Shown in pieces: positions 24,188-32,698 of a DNA stretch of 40,774 bases (positions are counted from its first letter, which is position 1; each line of letters begins with the position of its first letter). The position numbers and the translations under genes are program-made. The notes under the pieces are model-generated. The model did no database searches and had not been told where the DNA came from. It was given only the letters and a program-made list of their open reading frames with translations. Origin of the DNA: an uncultured Prevotellaceae bacterium (lineage in GTDB: Bacteria; Bacteroidota; Bacteroidia; Bacteroidales; Muribaculaceae); the NCBI GenBank assembly GCA_900318345.1, contig ONKD01000044.1, positions 1 through 40,774 of the forward strand. Direction: 5' to 3'.

Positions 24188-24219
24188 TTGCCTATATAGG
24201 GAATGTGTCAGTATATTTG
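24188..24219 (+). promoter_or_regulatory. trkAH promoter
   Basis: TTG (24188-24190), 21 bases, TATATTTG (24212-24219), 26 bases before the trkA ATG. Confidence 0.65.
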
Positions 24220-24245
24220 CGCCAAAACTAACCCGAATAGTCTAT

Positions 24246-25592
24246 ATGAAAGTCATTATAGTAGGTGCTGATGCAATAGGTGCTCATCTGGCTGAACTGT
24301 TCTCCAAGATTAAGCAGAGTATCGTCATCATTGATGAGGATGAGTCGAAATTGGAACGCATCTCGTCCCAGTGTGATTTGTTGACAATCAAGTCGTCGTC
24401 CAACACGCCCATCCAGTCGTTCAGGGATGCTGGGGTTAAAAATGCCGACCTGTTTATCTCGGTGACAAAGGATGAGAACTTGAACCTGAGCTTGTGTGTG
24501 CTGGCTAAATCGATGGGTGCCAAACAGACTGTCGCCCGGGTTGAGAACGACGAGTTTACTGATGCTTTTATCATCGAGGCCTTCAAGCGGGCCGGCGTGA
24601 CATCCATCATCTATCCCGATGACCTTGCGGCTCGTGACATCATTGCTGGCCTTGACGTGTCGTGGGTGAGCCAATGCTGGGATGTCCATGGAGGCGCGCT
24701 CACGATGCTGGGTCTGAAGGTGGATGACGGGTGTGAGATCCTCAACAGGCCGTTTAAGGAAGTGTGTGGGCCAGACGCCCCCTATCATGTACTGGCTATC
24801 AAGCGAGGCGGCACAACGATTATACCCACAGGAAATGACATGCTGCTCGACAAGGACTATGTTTACTTCATGACAACCCGCGATTTCATCCCTGCCATGA
24901 AGTCAATTGTAGGCAAGGAAGACCACCCTGAGGTGAAACATGTCATTATTGTCGGTGGAGGAAAAACAGCTGCTCGTGTGGTGAACAGGTTGCCGCATGG
25001 GATGAAAGCCAAAATTTTTGAGACCAGTACAGCACGATGTGAGGAACTGAACGCGATCATCGACACCAGCCGCGTGATGGTCATCAATGCCGATGGGCGC
25101 TCGGTTGCCAACCTGCTCGAGGAGAACATCAAGAAAGCGCAGGCGTTTGTTGCGCTGACGGGCAATGCCGAGGCCAACATCCTGGCCTGTATGACAGCAC
25201 AAGAGCTAGGCGTGAGCAAGACCATCGCGATGATTGAGAACATGGATTACATGAACATTGCCGGCAATGCCGACATCGGCACGGTCATCAACAAGCAAGC
25301 CTTGACGGCAAGCTACATATATCAGTTGTTGCTAAATGGTGACGTGCGCAATATCCGCAACCTGCTTGTGGTGAATGCCGATGTTGCCGAGTTTCACGCC
25401 CATGAAGGCTCGCGCATCACCTCCAAGCGGGTGCGGGAACTCGCCCTGCCGTCAACCGTCGAGTTGGGTGGACTGGTGCGCAATGGAAAGGGCATGCTGG
25501 TCAGTGGTAACACTCAAATCATGCCTGGCGACAATGTCGTGGTCTTTTGCCAGGATACCAACATCAGCCAGATTGAGAAGTACTTCATTTGA
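24246..25592 (+). CDS. trkA: Trk potassium uptake regulatory subunit TrkA
   Basis: The 448-residue protein has two RCK modules: MKVIIVGADAIGAHLAELFS with IVIIDEDESKLE for the first, and VKHVIIVGGGKTAARVVNRL for the second (from about 232), each followed by a TrkA_C domain (the second ends NVVVFCQDTNISQIEKYFI). It binds nucleotides at the inner face of the membrane and gates TrkH. In the first module the usual GxGxxG reads GADAIG, with Asp in place of the middle glycine, which may weaken or alter NAD(H) binding. The stop is 3 bases before trkH. Confidence 0.93.
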   Translation: MKVIIVGADAIGAHLAELFSKIKQSIVIIDEDESKLERISSQCDLLTIKSSSNTPIQSFRDAGVKNADLFISVTKDENLNLSLCVLAKSMGAKQTVARVENDEFTDAFIIEAFKRAGVTSIIYPDDLAARDIIAGLDVSWVSQCWDVHGGALTMLGLKVDDGCEILNRPFKEVCGPDAPYHVLAIKRGGTTIIPTGNDMLLDKDYVYFMTTRDFIPAMKSIVGKEDHPEVKHVIIVGGGKTAARVVNRLPHGMKAKIFETSTARCEELNAIIDTSRVMVINADGRSVANLLEENIKKAQAFVALTGNAEANILACMTAQELGVSKTIAMIENMDYMNIAGNADIGTVINKQALTASYIYQLLLNGDVRNIRNLLVVNADVAEFHAHEGSRITSKRVRELALPSTVELGGLVRNGKGMLVSGNTQIMPGDNVVVFCQDTNISQIEKYFI

Positions 25593-25595
25593 GCC

Positions 25596-27053
25596 ATGAT
25601 TAATACCAAGCTTATATCTAAGATATTAGGTGCCTTGTTAAATATCGAGGCAGCATTCATGGCGGTGTGCCTGGTTGTGTCGTTGTGCTATCGCGAGGAC
25701 GACATGGGGCCACTAGCGGCCACACTAGGGGTGACGCTGGTTGTGGCATTGTCATTGTGGCTGTTGGGGCGCGGAGCCTCCAATTCCTTGAGCCGAAGGG
25801 ATGCCTACCTGCTCGTGACGCTTGTCTGGATTGCCTTTGCCGCTTTTGGCTCGTTGCCGTTCCTTTTTGGGGGCTATATCCCTCATGTGGCGGACGCCTT
25901 CTTTGAAGCGATGTCAGGGTTGACAACGACAGGAGCCACGACCATCGACCACGTGGAGGGCATGCCGCATGGCGTGTTGCTATGGCGCTCGTTAACTCAG
26001 TGGATAGGCGGCCTGGGTATCGTGTTTTTCACCATCGCCATCCTGCCGTCCTTTGTAGGCGGGTCAATCAAGATTTTTGCCGCCGAGGCCACCGGGCCTG
26101 TTCAGTCCAAGCTGCAGCCGCGCCTCACGATGAGTGCCAAGGCGCTGTGGGGTGTCTATATCCTGCTCACGGCGGTTTGTGCGCTTTGCTTTTTCCTGTT
26201 TGGCATGGATGGGTTTGATGCCGTCAATTATGCGATGACCATTACTGCGACAGGTGGTTTTGCGACACATGACGCCAGTACCGGATACTTCAATAATGCC
26301 GCCATCGATTACACGGCCATCGTGTTCATGTTCGTGTCGGGCGTGAGCTTCGCCATGCTCTATGCCGCGATGTTCAAGGGCCGCATCAAGCATCTGTTCA
26401 AGAACGCCGAGTTTCGTTTCTATTCGTTGCTCACATTGGTTTCAACAGTCATCATTGCGGTATTCCTGTTGCGCTATAACGACTATAGCGTGAGCGACGC
26501 GATCAGGTACTCCTTGTTCCAGGTCGTGTCTTTTCTTACAACGACAGGCATGTTTAACGAGGATGCCGCCCAGTGGCATCACATCACTTGGGTGGTGCTA
26601 TGCGTGTGTATGTTCTTTGGTGGCTGTGCTGGCAGCACGGCAGGCGGTTTCAAGTGTGCCCGTGGTGTCATCGCCCTGAAAATCCTGCGCAACGAGCTGC
26701 TTCATCGCCTTCATCCTAAAGCCATCTTACCGGTAAAGGTCAATGACACATCCATTAACGCGTCGGGCCAGATAACCCTGATTGCGTTTCTCATGGCTTA
26801 CTTCGTGTTGTGTTTTATAGCCTATTTCATCATGATTCTTGTGGGAGTTGACAGCACCAACTCGTTTACCATCGCCTTGAGTTGCGCCAGCAATGTGGGC
26901 CCGACGTTGGGTTTGGAGATCGGGCCGACGATGTCGTGGAGCATTTTGCCTGCATTTATCAAGTGGATCCTATCGGCGCTCATGCTCATGGGAAGGCTTG
27001 AGATTTTCACCGTGTTGGTGATTTTTACCTCGGCATTTTGGAAGAATAATTGA
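25596..27053 (+). CDS. trkH: Trk potassium transporter membrane subunit TrkH
   Basis: The 485-residue membrane protein has four pore-loop repeats of the potassium-channel type: MSGLTTTGATTIDHVEGMPH, TITATGGFATHDASTGYF, VSFLTTTGMFNED and ALSCASNVGPTLGLEIG. These line the selectivity filter; around ten membrane helices surround them. With TrkA it takes up K+ using membrane potential. It ends shortly before the tRNA promoter; I see no strong terminator between them. Confidence 0.95.
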   Translation: MINTKLISKILGALLNIEAAFMAVCLVVSLCYREDDMGPLAATLGVTLVVALSLWLLGRGASNSLSRRDAYLLVTLVWIAFAAFGSLPFLFGGYIPHVADAFFEAMSGLTTTGATTIDHVEGMPHGVLLWRSLTQWIGGLGIVFFTIAILPSFVGGSIKIFAAEATGPVQSKLQPRLTMSAKALWGVYILLTAVCALCFFLFGMDGFDAVNYAMTITATGGFATHDASTGYFNNAAIDYTAIVFMFVSGVSFAMLYAAMFKGRIKHLFKNAEFRFYSLLTLVSTVIIAVFLLRYNDYSVSDAIRYSLFQVVSFLTTTGMFNEDAAQWHHITWVVLCVCMFFGGCAGSTAGGFKCARGVIALKILRNELLHRLHPKAILPVKVNDTSINASGQITLIAFLMAYFVLCFIAYFIMILVGVDSTNSFTIALSCASNVGPTLGLEIGPTMSWSILPAFIKWILSALMLMGRLEIFTVLVIFTSAFWKNN

Positions 27054-27081
27054 GGTATAGAAAACTTTTTTGCCAAAAAAT

Positions 27082-27112
27082 TTGGTGGGTTGGGGAAATG
27101 GCTGTACCTTTG
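27082..27112 (+). promoter_or_regulatory. tRNA-Met promoter
   Basis: TTG (27082-27084), 20 bases, TACCTTTG (27105-27112), 20 bases before the tRNA. Confidence 0.65.
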
Positions 27113-27131
27113 CAGTCGCTTTTCAAAAGAT

Positions 27132-27208
27132 GGCGGGATAGCTCAGTCGGTTAGAGCGTCGGATTCATAACCCGGAGGTCCTGAGTTCAATTCTCAGTCC
27201 CGCTACCA
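27132..27208 (+). tRNA. tRNA-Met (anticodon CAT)
   Basis: The sequence folds as a standard tRNA: acceptor GGCGGGA with TCCCGCT, D-arm GCTC/GAGC, anticodon loop TTCATAA with CAT, T-arm CTGAG/CTCAG around TTCAATT, and an encoded CCA (27206-27208). The first pair is G-U, and the anticodon stem has a U-G and an A-C pair. It lacks the three G-C pairs next to the anticodon loop typical of initiators, so it is an elongator Met tRNA or, less likely, a lysidine-modified Ile tRNA. Confidence 0.95.
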
Positions 27209-27245
27209 TCAAGGGGTCGCACGATGTGCGGCCCCTTGATGGTAG
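27203..27245 (+). terminator. Long hairpin terminator overlapping the tRNA 3' end
   Basis: A 20-bp stem (27203-27222 with 27226-27245, one T-G mismatch/wobble) closes a 3-base loop. Its 5' arm contains the CTACCA end of the tRNA itself. T-rich sequence follows. Confidence 0.75.
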
Positions 27246-27290
27246 TTTATAGCTTTATGTTTTCGATTGCTCTTCATTTATCACACTGCA

Positions 27291-27683
27291 TTACGCATAT
27301 ATGATAATAAAAACGATCAATGAAAAGAAAGATAAAACACAGTAAGCGAAAACCAACCATCCTTTAATGACTCGATGCTTTTCTCCCTTATATCTCTGAT
27401 CCAACGATTCATAAGTTTTATCATCAGGCCATATTCTCCATGCCAAAATCATACATATGATAAAAATGACAACGAGATTACTACTATAAAAAACATATGA
27501 ATCATGGATAGAAATATTAAAAACCCAATTACAAATGAGCATGATTAGAAGAGCTATGTTGGACACAATGCATAATGACAAATATATCATAGCATGAACA
27601 TCATAGTAACCCTTTTCCCATTGATTGAGATTTAACAAAGCATGGGCTATCCGATAATATACATATTTGATTAATTGTGTCAT
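27291..27683 (-). CDS. Small membrane protein of unknown function (paralog 1)
   Basis: The 130-residue protein begins MTQLIKYVYYRIAHALLNLN and has three hydrophobic segments at about 33-52, 66-82 and 108-129, with a charged loop (DDKTYESLDQRYKGEKHRVI) before the last. I do not recognise the family. The next gene is a broken relative with the same start (MTKIIQYIYYRIA) and the same last helix, so this is a tandem duplication. The A/T-rich composition differs from the flanking genes and the pair sits beside a tRNA, a common insertion site. Confidence 0.7.
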   Translation of the reverse strand: MTQLIKYVYYRIAHALLNLNQWEKGYYDVHAMIYLSLCIVSNIALLIMLICNWVFNISIHDSYVFYSSNLVVIFIICMILAWRIWPDDKTYESLDQRYKGEKHRVIKGWLVFAYCVLSFFSLIVFIIIYA

Positions 27684-27698
27684 GATACTGACTATCAG

Positions 27699-27970
27699 TT
27701 ACCAAATACACGATACAATGACAACAGAAAAAAATGACAGAATGCAATATATGGCAATCAGCCAGCCTTTAAGTTCTCTATACTGGTCGTTTTTATATTT
27801 AGCCTCGTAATTGCATAACGTAATATTGAAAGAATCAGCAAAGCATTGAATGTAATGCATGTGCCTAAAACAGCATATGCAAAGCCATCATAGACGCTTT
27901 TACCCCAAGAACTTGCGTTCCATGCTACACTCGCAATTCTATAATAAATATACTGAATGATTTTCGTCAT
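27699..27970 (-). pseudogene. Broken paralog of the small membrane protein
   Basis: From ATG 27970 the frame reads MTKIIQYIYYRIASVAWNAS to LLILSILRYAI, then goes out of frame (RLNIKTTSIENLKAG, stop at 27758). In another frame the sequence continues EAKYKNDQYRELKGWLIAIY, CILSFFSVVIVSCIW, with stop at 27699. That second part matches the C-terminal loop and last helix of the intact neighbour (DQRYKGEKHRVIKGWLVFAY). The middle helix of the family is deleted and the frame changed near 27805-27815. The -7 element TATCTTTG (27992-27999) supports this start. Confidence 0.7.
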
Positions 27971-27991
27971 ATGGATTTCCTTTTGAATATG

Positions 27992-27999
27992 CAAAGATA
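27992..27999 (-). promoter_or_regulatory. -7 element of the paralogous membrane genes
   Basis: TATCTTTG on the minus strand, 21 bases before ATG 27970. An open frame reaching 27994 would start inside it, so that longer start is unlikely. Confidence 0.45.
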
Positions 28000-28009
28000 C
28001 ATCTTTTAT

Positions 28010-28050
28010 TACCTAAAATCCGCATTACTATTAGTTGCGGATTTTAGGTA
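28010..28050. terminator. Perfect 15-bp hairpin upstream of the membrane genes
   Basis: TACCTAAAATCCGCA (28010-28024) pairs with TGCGGATTTTAGGTA (28036-28050) around 11 bases. It may be a second terminator after DUF4954 or an operator; flanking T-runs are weak. Confidence 0.4.
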
Positions 28051-28058
28051 CTTTAAAC

Positions 28059-28090
28059 TGTAATATTGTGCCTACAGGCACAATATTACA
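28059..28090 (-). terminator. Terminator at the end of the DUF4954 gene
   Basis: A perfect 14-bp stem with a 4-base loop (TGTAATATTGTGCC, complement GGCACAATATTACA) overlaps the DUF4954 stop codon (28086-28088). Confidence 0.6.
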
Positions 28091-29942
28091 TGTACAATTT
28101 TTGGTTTTCAAAGTCTACCTCGCGGTCGAGGAGGGTGACGAAGTCGTCGAGCACCTCGCGGTCGATGTCGCCCAGGGTGTACTCGTTCTCGGCGTCCTCG
28201 CGGATGAGGGCGATCCACTCGCGGCGTGCTGTGACATAGTCCTTGTGGATGCGCTCTACTGCCTCATCGGTCAATTCGTCGATGCCATAGTAGTCGAGGA
28301 TGATGCGGTAGCTCCATGACCAGCGCAGCTCGTTGTAGTTGGCATCGATGGCCTTGAAGCGGGCGTTGACAGCCTCGATAGAGTCGAGTTTTCCGTTGAT
28401 GATGTCGTCGATGATTTGGTCCTCAGTACTTTGAGGCATGAGCAGGCCCATCAGGTCAATCCAGTTGCCCTCGCCCAAAGTGGTGACAGGAGGCACGGGT
28501 TTGTGGCGTTTGAGGACGGCTCCCATGTAGATGCGCAACGCCATGTCATAGTACTTGATGCCCTTGTGCAACAAGGGAGCCTTGATGACATACTCGTGGT
28601 AGTTATAGGTGCTCACTTTGTCGCCACTGGCCTCACGCAGTTTCTCCAGGATTTTCTTGCCCCTGAGCACCTCGCTGATGGTAAACGGGCTGAGCCAGTC
28701 AAAGTTGACCACGCTGCGGCGTTCGCCCTTATAGCGCTTGTCGCGTTTGGGCCACTTGCGAATGTCGCGGTACAGTCCCACGGTGGCAAAGTTACGTCCC
28801 GGTTTCAGGTACATCGTGTCGCCATAGGCGATGAGGTAGGAGAATGGCAGGTCGCGTGTGTCGGGGTGGTACATCAGCTTGCCGAACAGCACGCTGAATG
28901 AGCCGATGTTGGCGGGCAGCAACAGATAGGCACCGCTGGCGGTCTTACAGCCGCGTTCCAGTGCGCCATAGTGCATGGGTCCCATTTTGTAGGCATGGTT
29001 GCTGAAGTTGGTTGCCGATCCAGCATTGTAGAACGAGAACATCGCGCCAATGAGCAGTGAGCTCTTGTGATGGCTCACCGTGAACGGACCGCAGAAGGCT
29101 GCACAGGCCTCGCCATTGGACATGAAACTGTTGGCGAAAAAGACGCTGCTAGCCGCCGTGAAGCCGTTCTCGAGTTGGCATGACTCACCCACAAAGCAGT
29201 CGGTGAGTTTGACACTGCCACTCAGGTGTGAACCGCCGCTGATGATGGTATTCTCGCAAATCACGCCTGTGCGGATGATGATGGGGTTCTCCATCGTGCT
29301 GCAGATGGTGCAGTTGCTCAGTCTAGAAACGCCGCAAATCTGGCAGCCATCATCAATAATGGTGTTGATGATGACCCCGGTGTTCACCACGCGCACGTGG
29401 TTGCCGATGGTGCTGCATGACGGGCGTGAATCCTGCACAGATTTAGCCACCATGCGTTTGATGGCAGCCATCAGGGGCTTGTTCTCGCCATGTTTGACCA
29501 TGAGCGCCGCCAGCTGGCTGTTGAGTTCGTTGAGCAGCAGCAGATTGCCGTCGCCCACCTCGTTGAGCACGGCGATGGTGTGGCCTTGTCCGTAGTTGGG
29601 CTCGCCCATGGTGTCGATAGTGCTCACGTTAGAGATATAGCATCCGTCGCCAACACTTACATTATTCATGTAGTTGCCGATGTTCTCAACCAGGCAGTTG
29701 TCGCCGATTTTCACATTGCGTAAAGTGGCGTTGTAGATGCCACAGTTCTTGACAAAGCCCTCGGTGATTTCCACTGTGCCGTCGCCGCTTCCCAGCTTGG
29801 CCCAGCCATAAAACTGCACGCGATGGCAGCGAGATGTATCAAATTGGTCAGTGATTAGGATATCGTTCCAGTCTTGTGCCCAACAGTCGTTGGCTTTCAA
29901 GGACTTGATTTGTTGGTCAGTTAGGTGATGGTATTCTTTCAT
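28086..29942 (-). CDS. DUF4954 family protein with left-handed beta-helix repeats
   Basis: The 618-residue cytoplasmic protein matches, from memory, the Bacteroidota DUF4954 family. It has many hexapeptide-type turns (VKIGDNCLVENIGNYMNNVS, VSVGDGCYISNVST, IIDDGCQICGVSRLSNCTIC, TIISGGSHLSGSVKLTDCFV), which build a left-handed beta helix as in nucleotidyltransferases and acyltransferases. A C-terminal helical domain (about 400-618) follows. No catalytic motif is clear. It is monocistronic, with a promoter embedded in an inverted repeat and its own terminator. Function unknown. Confidence 0.8.
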   Translation of the reverse strand: MKEYHHLTDQQIKSLKANDCWAQDWNDILITDQFDTSRCHRVQFYGWAKLGSGDGTVEITEGFVKNCGIYNATLRNVKIGDNCLVENIGNYMNNVSVGDGCYISNVSTIDTMGEPNYGQGHTIAVLNEVGDGNLLLLNELNSQLAALMVKHGENKPLMAAIKRMVAKSVQDSRPSCSTIGNHVRVVNTGVIINTIIDDGCQICGVSRLSNCTICSTMENPIIIRTGVICENTIISGGSHLSGSVKLTDCFVGESCQLENGFTAASSVFFANSFMSNGEACAAFCGPFTVSHHKSSLLIGAMFSFYNAGSATNFSNHAYKMGPMHYGALERGCKTASGAYLLLPANIGSFSVLFGKLMYHPDTRDLPFSYLIAYGDTMYLKPGRNFATVGLYRDIRKWPKRDKRYKGERRSVVNFDWLSPFTISEVLRGKKILEKLREASGDKVSTYNYHEYVIKAPLLHKGIKYYDMALRIYMGAVLKRHKPVPPVTTLGEGNWIDLMGLLMPQSTEDQIIDDIINGKLDSIEAVNARFKAIDANYNELRWSWSYRIILDYYGIDELTDEAVERIHKDYVTARREWIALIREDAENEYTLGDIDREVLDDFVTLLDREVDFENQKLYM

Positions 29943-29967
29943 CTTATTAAAATGGAAACTTAAAAAA

Positions 29968-29998
29968 TTGCCCGCAAAGGTAATGCTTTTGCGGGCAA
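29968..29998. promoter_or_regulatory. Inverted repeat covering the DUF4954 -7 element
   Basis: TTGCCCGCAAA (29968-29978) and TTTGCGGGCAA (29988-29998) form a perfect 11-bp inverted repeat. The minus-strand TACCTTTG (29975-29982) begins in one arm, so a protein bound here would block or expose the promoter. Confidence 0.5.
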
Positions 29999-30067
29999 CA
30001 AATCATATCTCGTGGTATTTTAATATTTGATAAGAATTGTAAAAATATTTTTCGAAAGAACATTCAA

Positions 30068-31531
30068 TTAGTCCAGGCAGTGCACCAGCAGGTCGGTTTT
30101 GCCGTTCTCGACCAGGTGGATGACCAGTTCGCCGAAGAGGGTGTTTTGCCAGGCAAACCAAGCGCGGGTGTATTTGGTCGCGTCATTCCTGTTGAACGAC
30201 TCATGCATGAACCCCGTGCCAGCGTCGGTTGTGAGCAGCTGGCGCATGCAGGCCGTGATTTCCTCGTCGTCCTGGGCCGTGAAGGCTTTCATCATGATGC
30301 TCATGGGCCAAATGAGGTTATAGGCCGTGTGGGCACCGCCGATTCCCTCACCAGCTGCCCCCTTGAAGAAGCAGGGGTTGTCCTCGCTCCACACAAAGCG
30401 GCGCGTGTTGAGGTAGATGGGGTCATCCATGGGCACGTCGCCCAAGTAGCCCATCGCGAGCAGGCTGGGCACGTTAGCATCGTCGGCGAGCACGCGGCCG
30501 CCCCAACCATCGACCTCATAGGCGTAGATCTTGCCATACTTGGGATGGTCAACGATGGCATACTTGTGCAGGGCATCCTCCACCTCCTGGGCCAGGTCAG
30601 TGCACTGGGTGGCGAGAGCGGTGTTGTGGTTTACCGTGTTGAGGACTTTAGCAGCCTTGCGCAGCGAGGAGACCGCCATGAAATTGCTGGGCACCAGGAA
30701 GGGCAGCACCGTGGCGTCGTCGCTGGGACGGAAACACGACACAATCAGGCCCACCGGGTTGACGGGAGGTCCCCAGCCATACCAGGTGAGTGACGACTTG
30801 GCATCGATGTCGCGGCGCATGAACTTGTAGGGGCCCTTGTCGCCGTTCTTGCGCTGTTGCTCCTTGAAGGTGCGTAGCACCGCCTGCATCGCCTCGACCC
30901 ACAGGTCGCCAAAGATGCTGTCATCGCCCGTCACCTGCCAGTACTCATAGGCCAGGCGGATGGGGTAACACAGCGAGTCGATTTCATACTTGCGCTCATG
31001 CAGCTCGGGCTTCATGTCGGTCAAGTCACTTTCCCACTGGCTGCCCGTGGGGCCGTCGTTGAAGGCGTTGGCATAGGGGTCCAGGATGATGCACTTGAGC
31101 TGGCGCAGAATCACGCCGCGCAGCATGTGGCGCAGTTTCTCATCCTTGTTGGCATACTTGACGTAGGGCCACACCTGGGCACCGCTGTCGCGCAGCCACA
31201 TGGCATGGATGTCGCCGGTATAGACAAACGTGTCGTCCTCGCCGTTGTCGGTCAGGCGGTAGTGCACCGTGCTGTCGAGCGTGTTAGGGAAACAATTCTC
31301 AAACATCCAGGCCAATTTGGGGTTGCCCTTGATGAGTTTGAGCACTTCTTGGATGCGCTTCTCGATGATCTTGCTGGTGAACAGGCGTTCCTCGGCTGGT
31401 GGCCGCTTGGTGACATAGGTAGTGGTCGCGTCGCTCACCATGGTGGTGTAGCGGGAATGCACGTCGGCTGTGGCCGGCAAAACCGCCAGTACCATGGCCA
31501 TGGCAAGAAGCAAATGTTTAATTTTCATCAT
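30068..31531 (-). CDS. GH125 exo-alpha-1,6-mannosidase, exported
   Basis: The 487-residue protein has a signal peptide (MMKIKHLLLAMAMVLAVLPA) and the GH125 (formerly DUF1237) hallmark segments: FVYTGDIHAMWLRDSGAQVW, DPYANAFNDGPTGSQWESDL, YEIDSLCYPIRLAYEYWQVT, SSLTWYGWGPPVNPVGLIV, and GEGIGGAHTAYNLIWPMS. The family removes alpha-1,6-linked mannose without a metal cofactor and is used on N-glycans. It lies 48 bases after the RluD-type gene on the same strand, so it may be read from the same transcript. With the sialidase it fits host glycan use. Confidence 0.92.
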   Translation of the reverse strand: MMKIKHLLLAMAMVLAVLPATADVHSRYTTMVSDATTTYVTKRPPAEERLFTSKIIEKRIQEVLKLIKGNPKLAWMFENCFPNTLDSTVHYRLTDNGEDDTFVYTGDIHAMWLRDSGAQVWPYVKYANKDEKLRHMLRGVILRQLKCIILDPYANAFNDGPTGSQWESDLTDMKPELHERKYEIDSLCYPIRLAYEYWQVTGDDSIFGDLWVEAMQAVLRTFKEQQRKNGDKGPYKFMRRDIDAKSSLTWYGWGPPVNPVGLIVSCFRPSDDATVLPFLVPSNFMAVSSLRKAAKVLNTVNHNTALATQCTDLAQEVEDALHKYAIVDHPKYGKIYAYEVDGWGGRVLADDANVPSLLAMGYLGDVPMDDPIYLNTRRFVWSEDNPCFFKGAAGEGIGGAHTAYNLIWPMSIMMKAFTAQDDEEITACMRQLLTTDAGTGFMHESFNRNDATKYTRAWFAWQNTLFGELVIHLVENGKTDLLVHCLD

Positions 31532-31579
31532 GTTAGTTATTTTATATAGGATAGAATTATTGGGAATATGGCTTTATCT

Positions 31580-32689
31580 TCAATTGGCCTTAATTGCCAG
31601 GTTGTGGGCATAGTCTTCCCACTTGTTGATAAGGGCGGCCATGTCATCGGGCAGGGGACTGTCAAAATCCATCTGTTCACCAGTCTCGGGGTGGACAAAG
31701 CCCAGCGTCTTGGCATGCAAGGCCTGGCGGGGGCACAGCTCGAAACAGTTGTGGATGAACTGGGCATAGCTCGACGAGCGATTGCCGCGCAGGATTTGGT
31801 CGCCGCCATAGCGGGCGTCGTTGAACAGCGGATGTCCGATGTGCTTCATGTGGACGCGTATCTGGTGGGTGCGTCCCGTCTCGAGCTGGCAGCGCACGAC
31901 GGCCACATGAGCCAGGTTCTCGACAGTGTGCCAGTGGGTTACCGCATGCTTGCCCTGGTCGCCGTCGGGGAATACCTTCATGAGCACGCGGTCACGCGGG
32001 TCGCGCCCGATGTTGCCAGTCACGGTGCCGTCATCCTGCTTCATCTCACCCCACACCACAGCGATGTATTGGCGCTTGGTGGTCTTCTTGAAAAATTGTC
32101 CGCCCAATGAGGTCTTGGCATTGGGGGTTTTGGCGATGACCAGTAGGCCGCTGGTATCCTTGTCGATGCGGTGCACTAGTCCCAGGCGGGGGTCGGTCAC
32201 GTCATAGTCAGGGTTGTCCTTGAAGTGCCAGGCCAGGGCGTTGACCAGGGTGCCGTCAAAGTTGCCATGACCGGGGTGAACCACCATGCCGGCAGGCTTG
32301 TTGACCACCATCAGGCTGGCGTCCTCATAGACGATGTCGAGGGGGATGTCCTGAGCGACAATCTCGCACTCATAGCGCGGGCGGTCCATCACCACGCTGA
32401 TGACGTCGCCTGGATGCACACGGTAGTTGCTCTTGACAGATCGACCATTGACGCGGATGCACCCAGCCTCGGCCGCGTTCTGGACGCGGTTGCGACTGGT
32501 GCCCTTGATGCGCTCGACCAGGTATTTGTCGATGCGCAACAACACCTGTCCAGGCTCTACCACATAATGGTAGTGCTCCCAATAGTCGCGCCCGTCCTCG
32601 GTAAAGTCAGGCTCGCTGTAGTCAAACTGTATCTCGTCCTTGCCGCCCGCTTCCAGTTCGTCCTCGAGCAGCTCGTCATCCAGCGCCAT
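31580..32689 (-). CDS. rluD: RluA/RluD-family 23S rRNA pseudouridine synthase
   Basis: The 369-residue protein has an acidic N-terminal tail (MALDDELLEDELEAGGKDEI), an S4 RNA-binding domain (about 48-110, LRIDKYLVERIKGTSRNRVQ) and the RluA catalytic domain. The motif RLGLVHRIDKDTSGLLV carries the catalytic D176, and CQLETGRTHQIRVHMKHIGH follows. It converts uridines in 23S rRNA to pseudouridine. The PASTA gene ends 9 bases upstream, so they are co-transcribed. RluD is the likely subgroup, but RluC or RluA specificity cannot be excluded. Confidence 0.9.
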   Translation of the reverse strand: MALDDELLEDELEAGGKDEIQFDYSEPDFTEDGRDYWEHYHYVVEPGQVLLRIDKYLVERIKGTSRNRVQNAAEAGCIRVNGRSVKSNYRVHPGDVISVVMDRPRYECEIVAQDIPLDIVYEDASLMVVNKPAGMVVHPGHGNFDGTLVNALAWHFKDNPDYDVTDPRLGLVHRIDKDTSGLLVIAKTPNAKTSLGGQFFKKTTKRQYIAVVWGEMKQDDGTVTGNIGRDPRDRVLMKVFPDGDQGKHAVTHWHTVENLAHVAVVRCQLETGRTHQIRVHMKHIGHPLFNDARYGGDQILRGNRSSSYAQFIHNCFELCPRQALHAKTLGFVHPETGEQMDFDSPLPDDMAALINKWEDYAHNLAIKAN

Positions 32690-32698
32690 GATAGGTGG

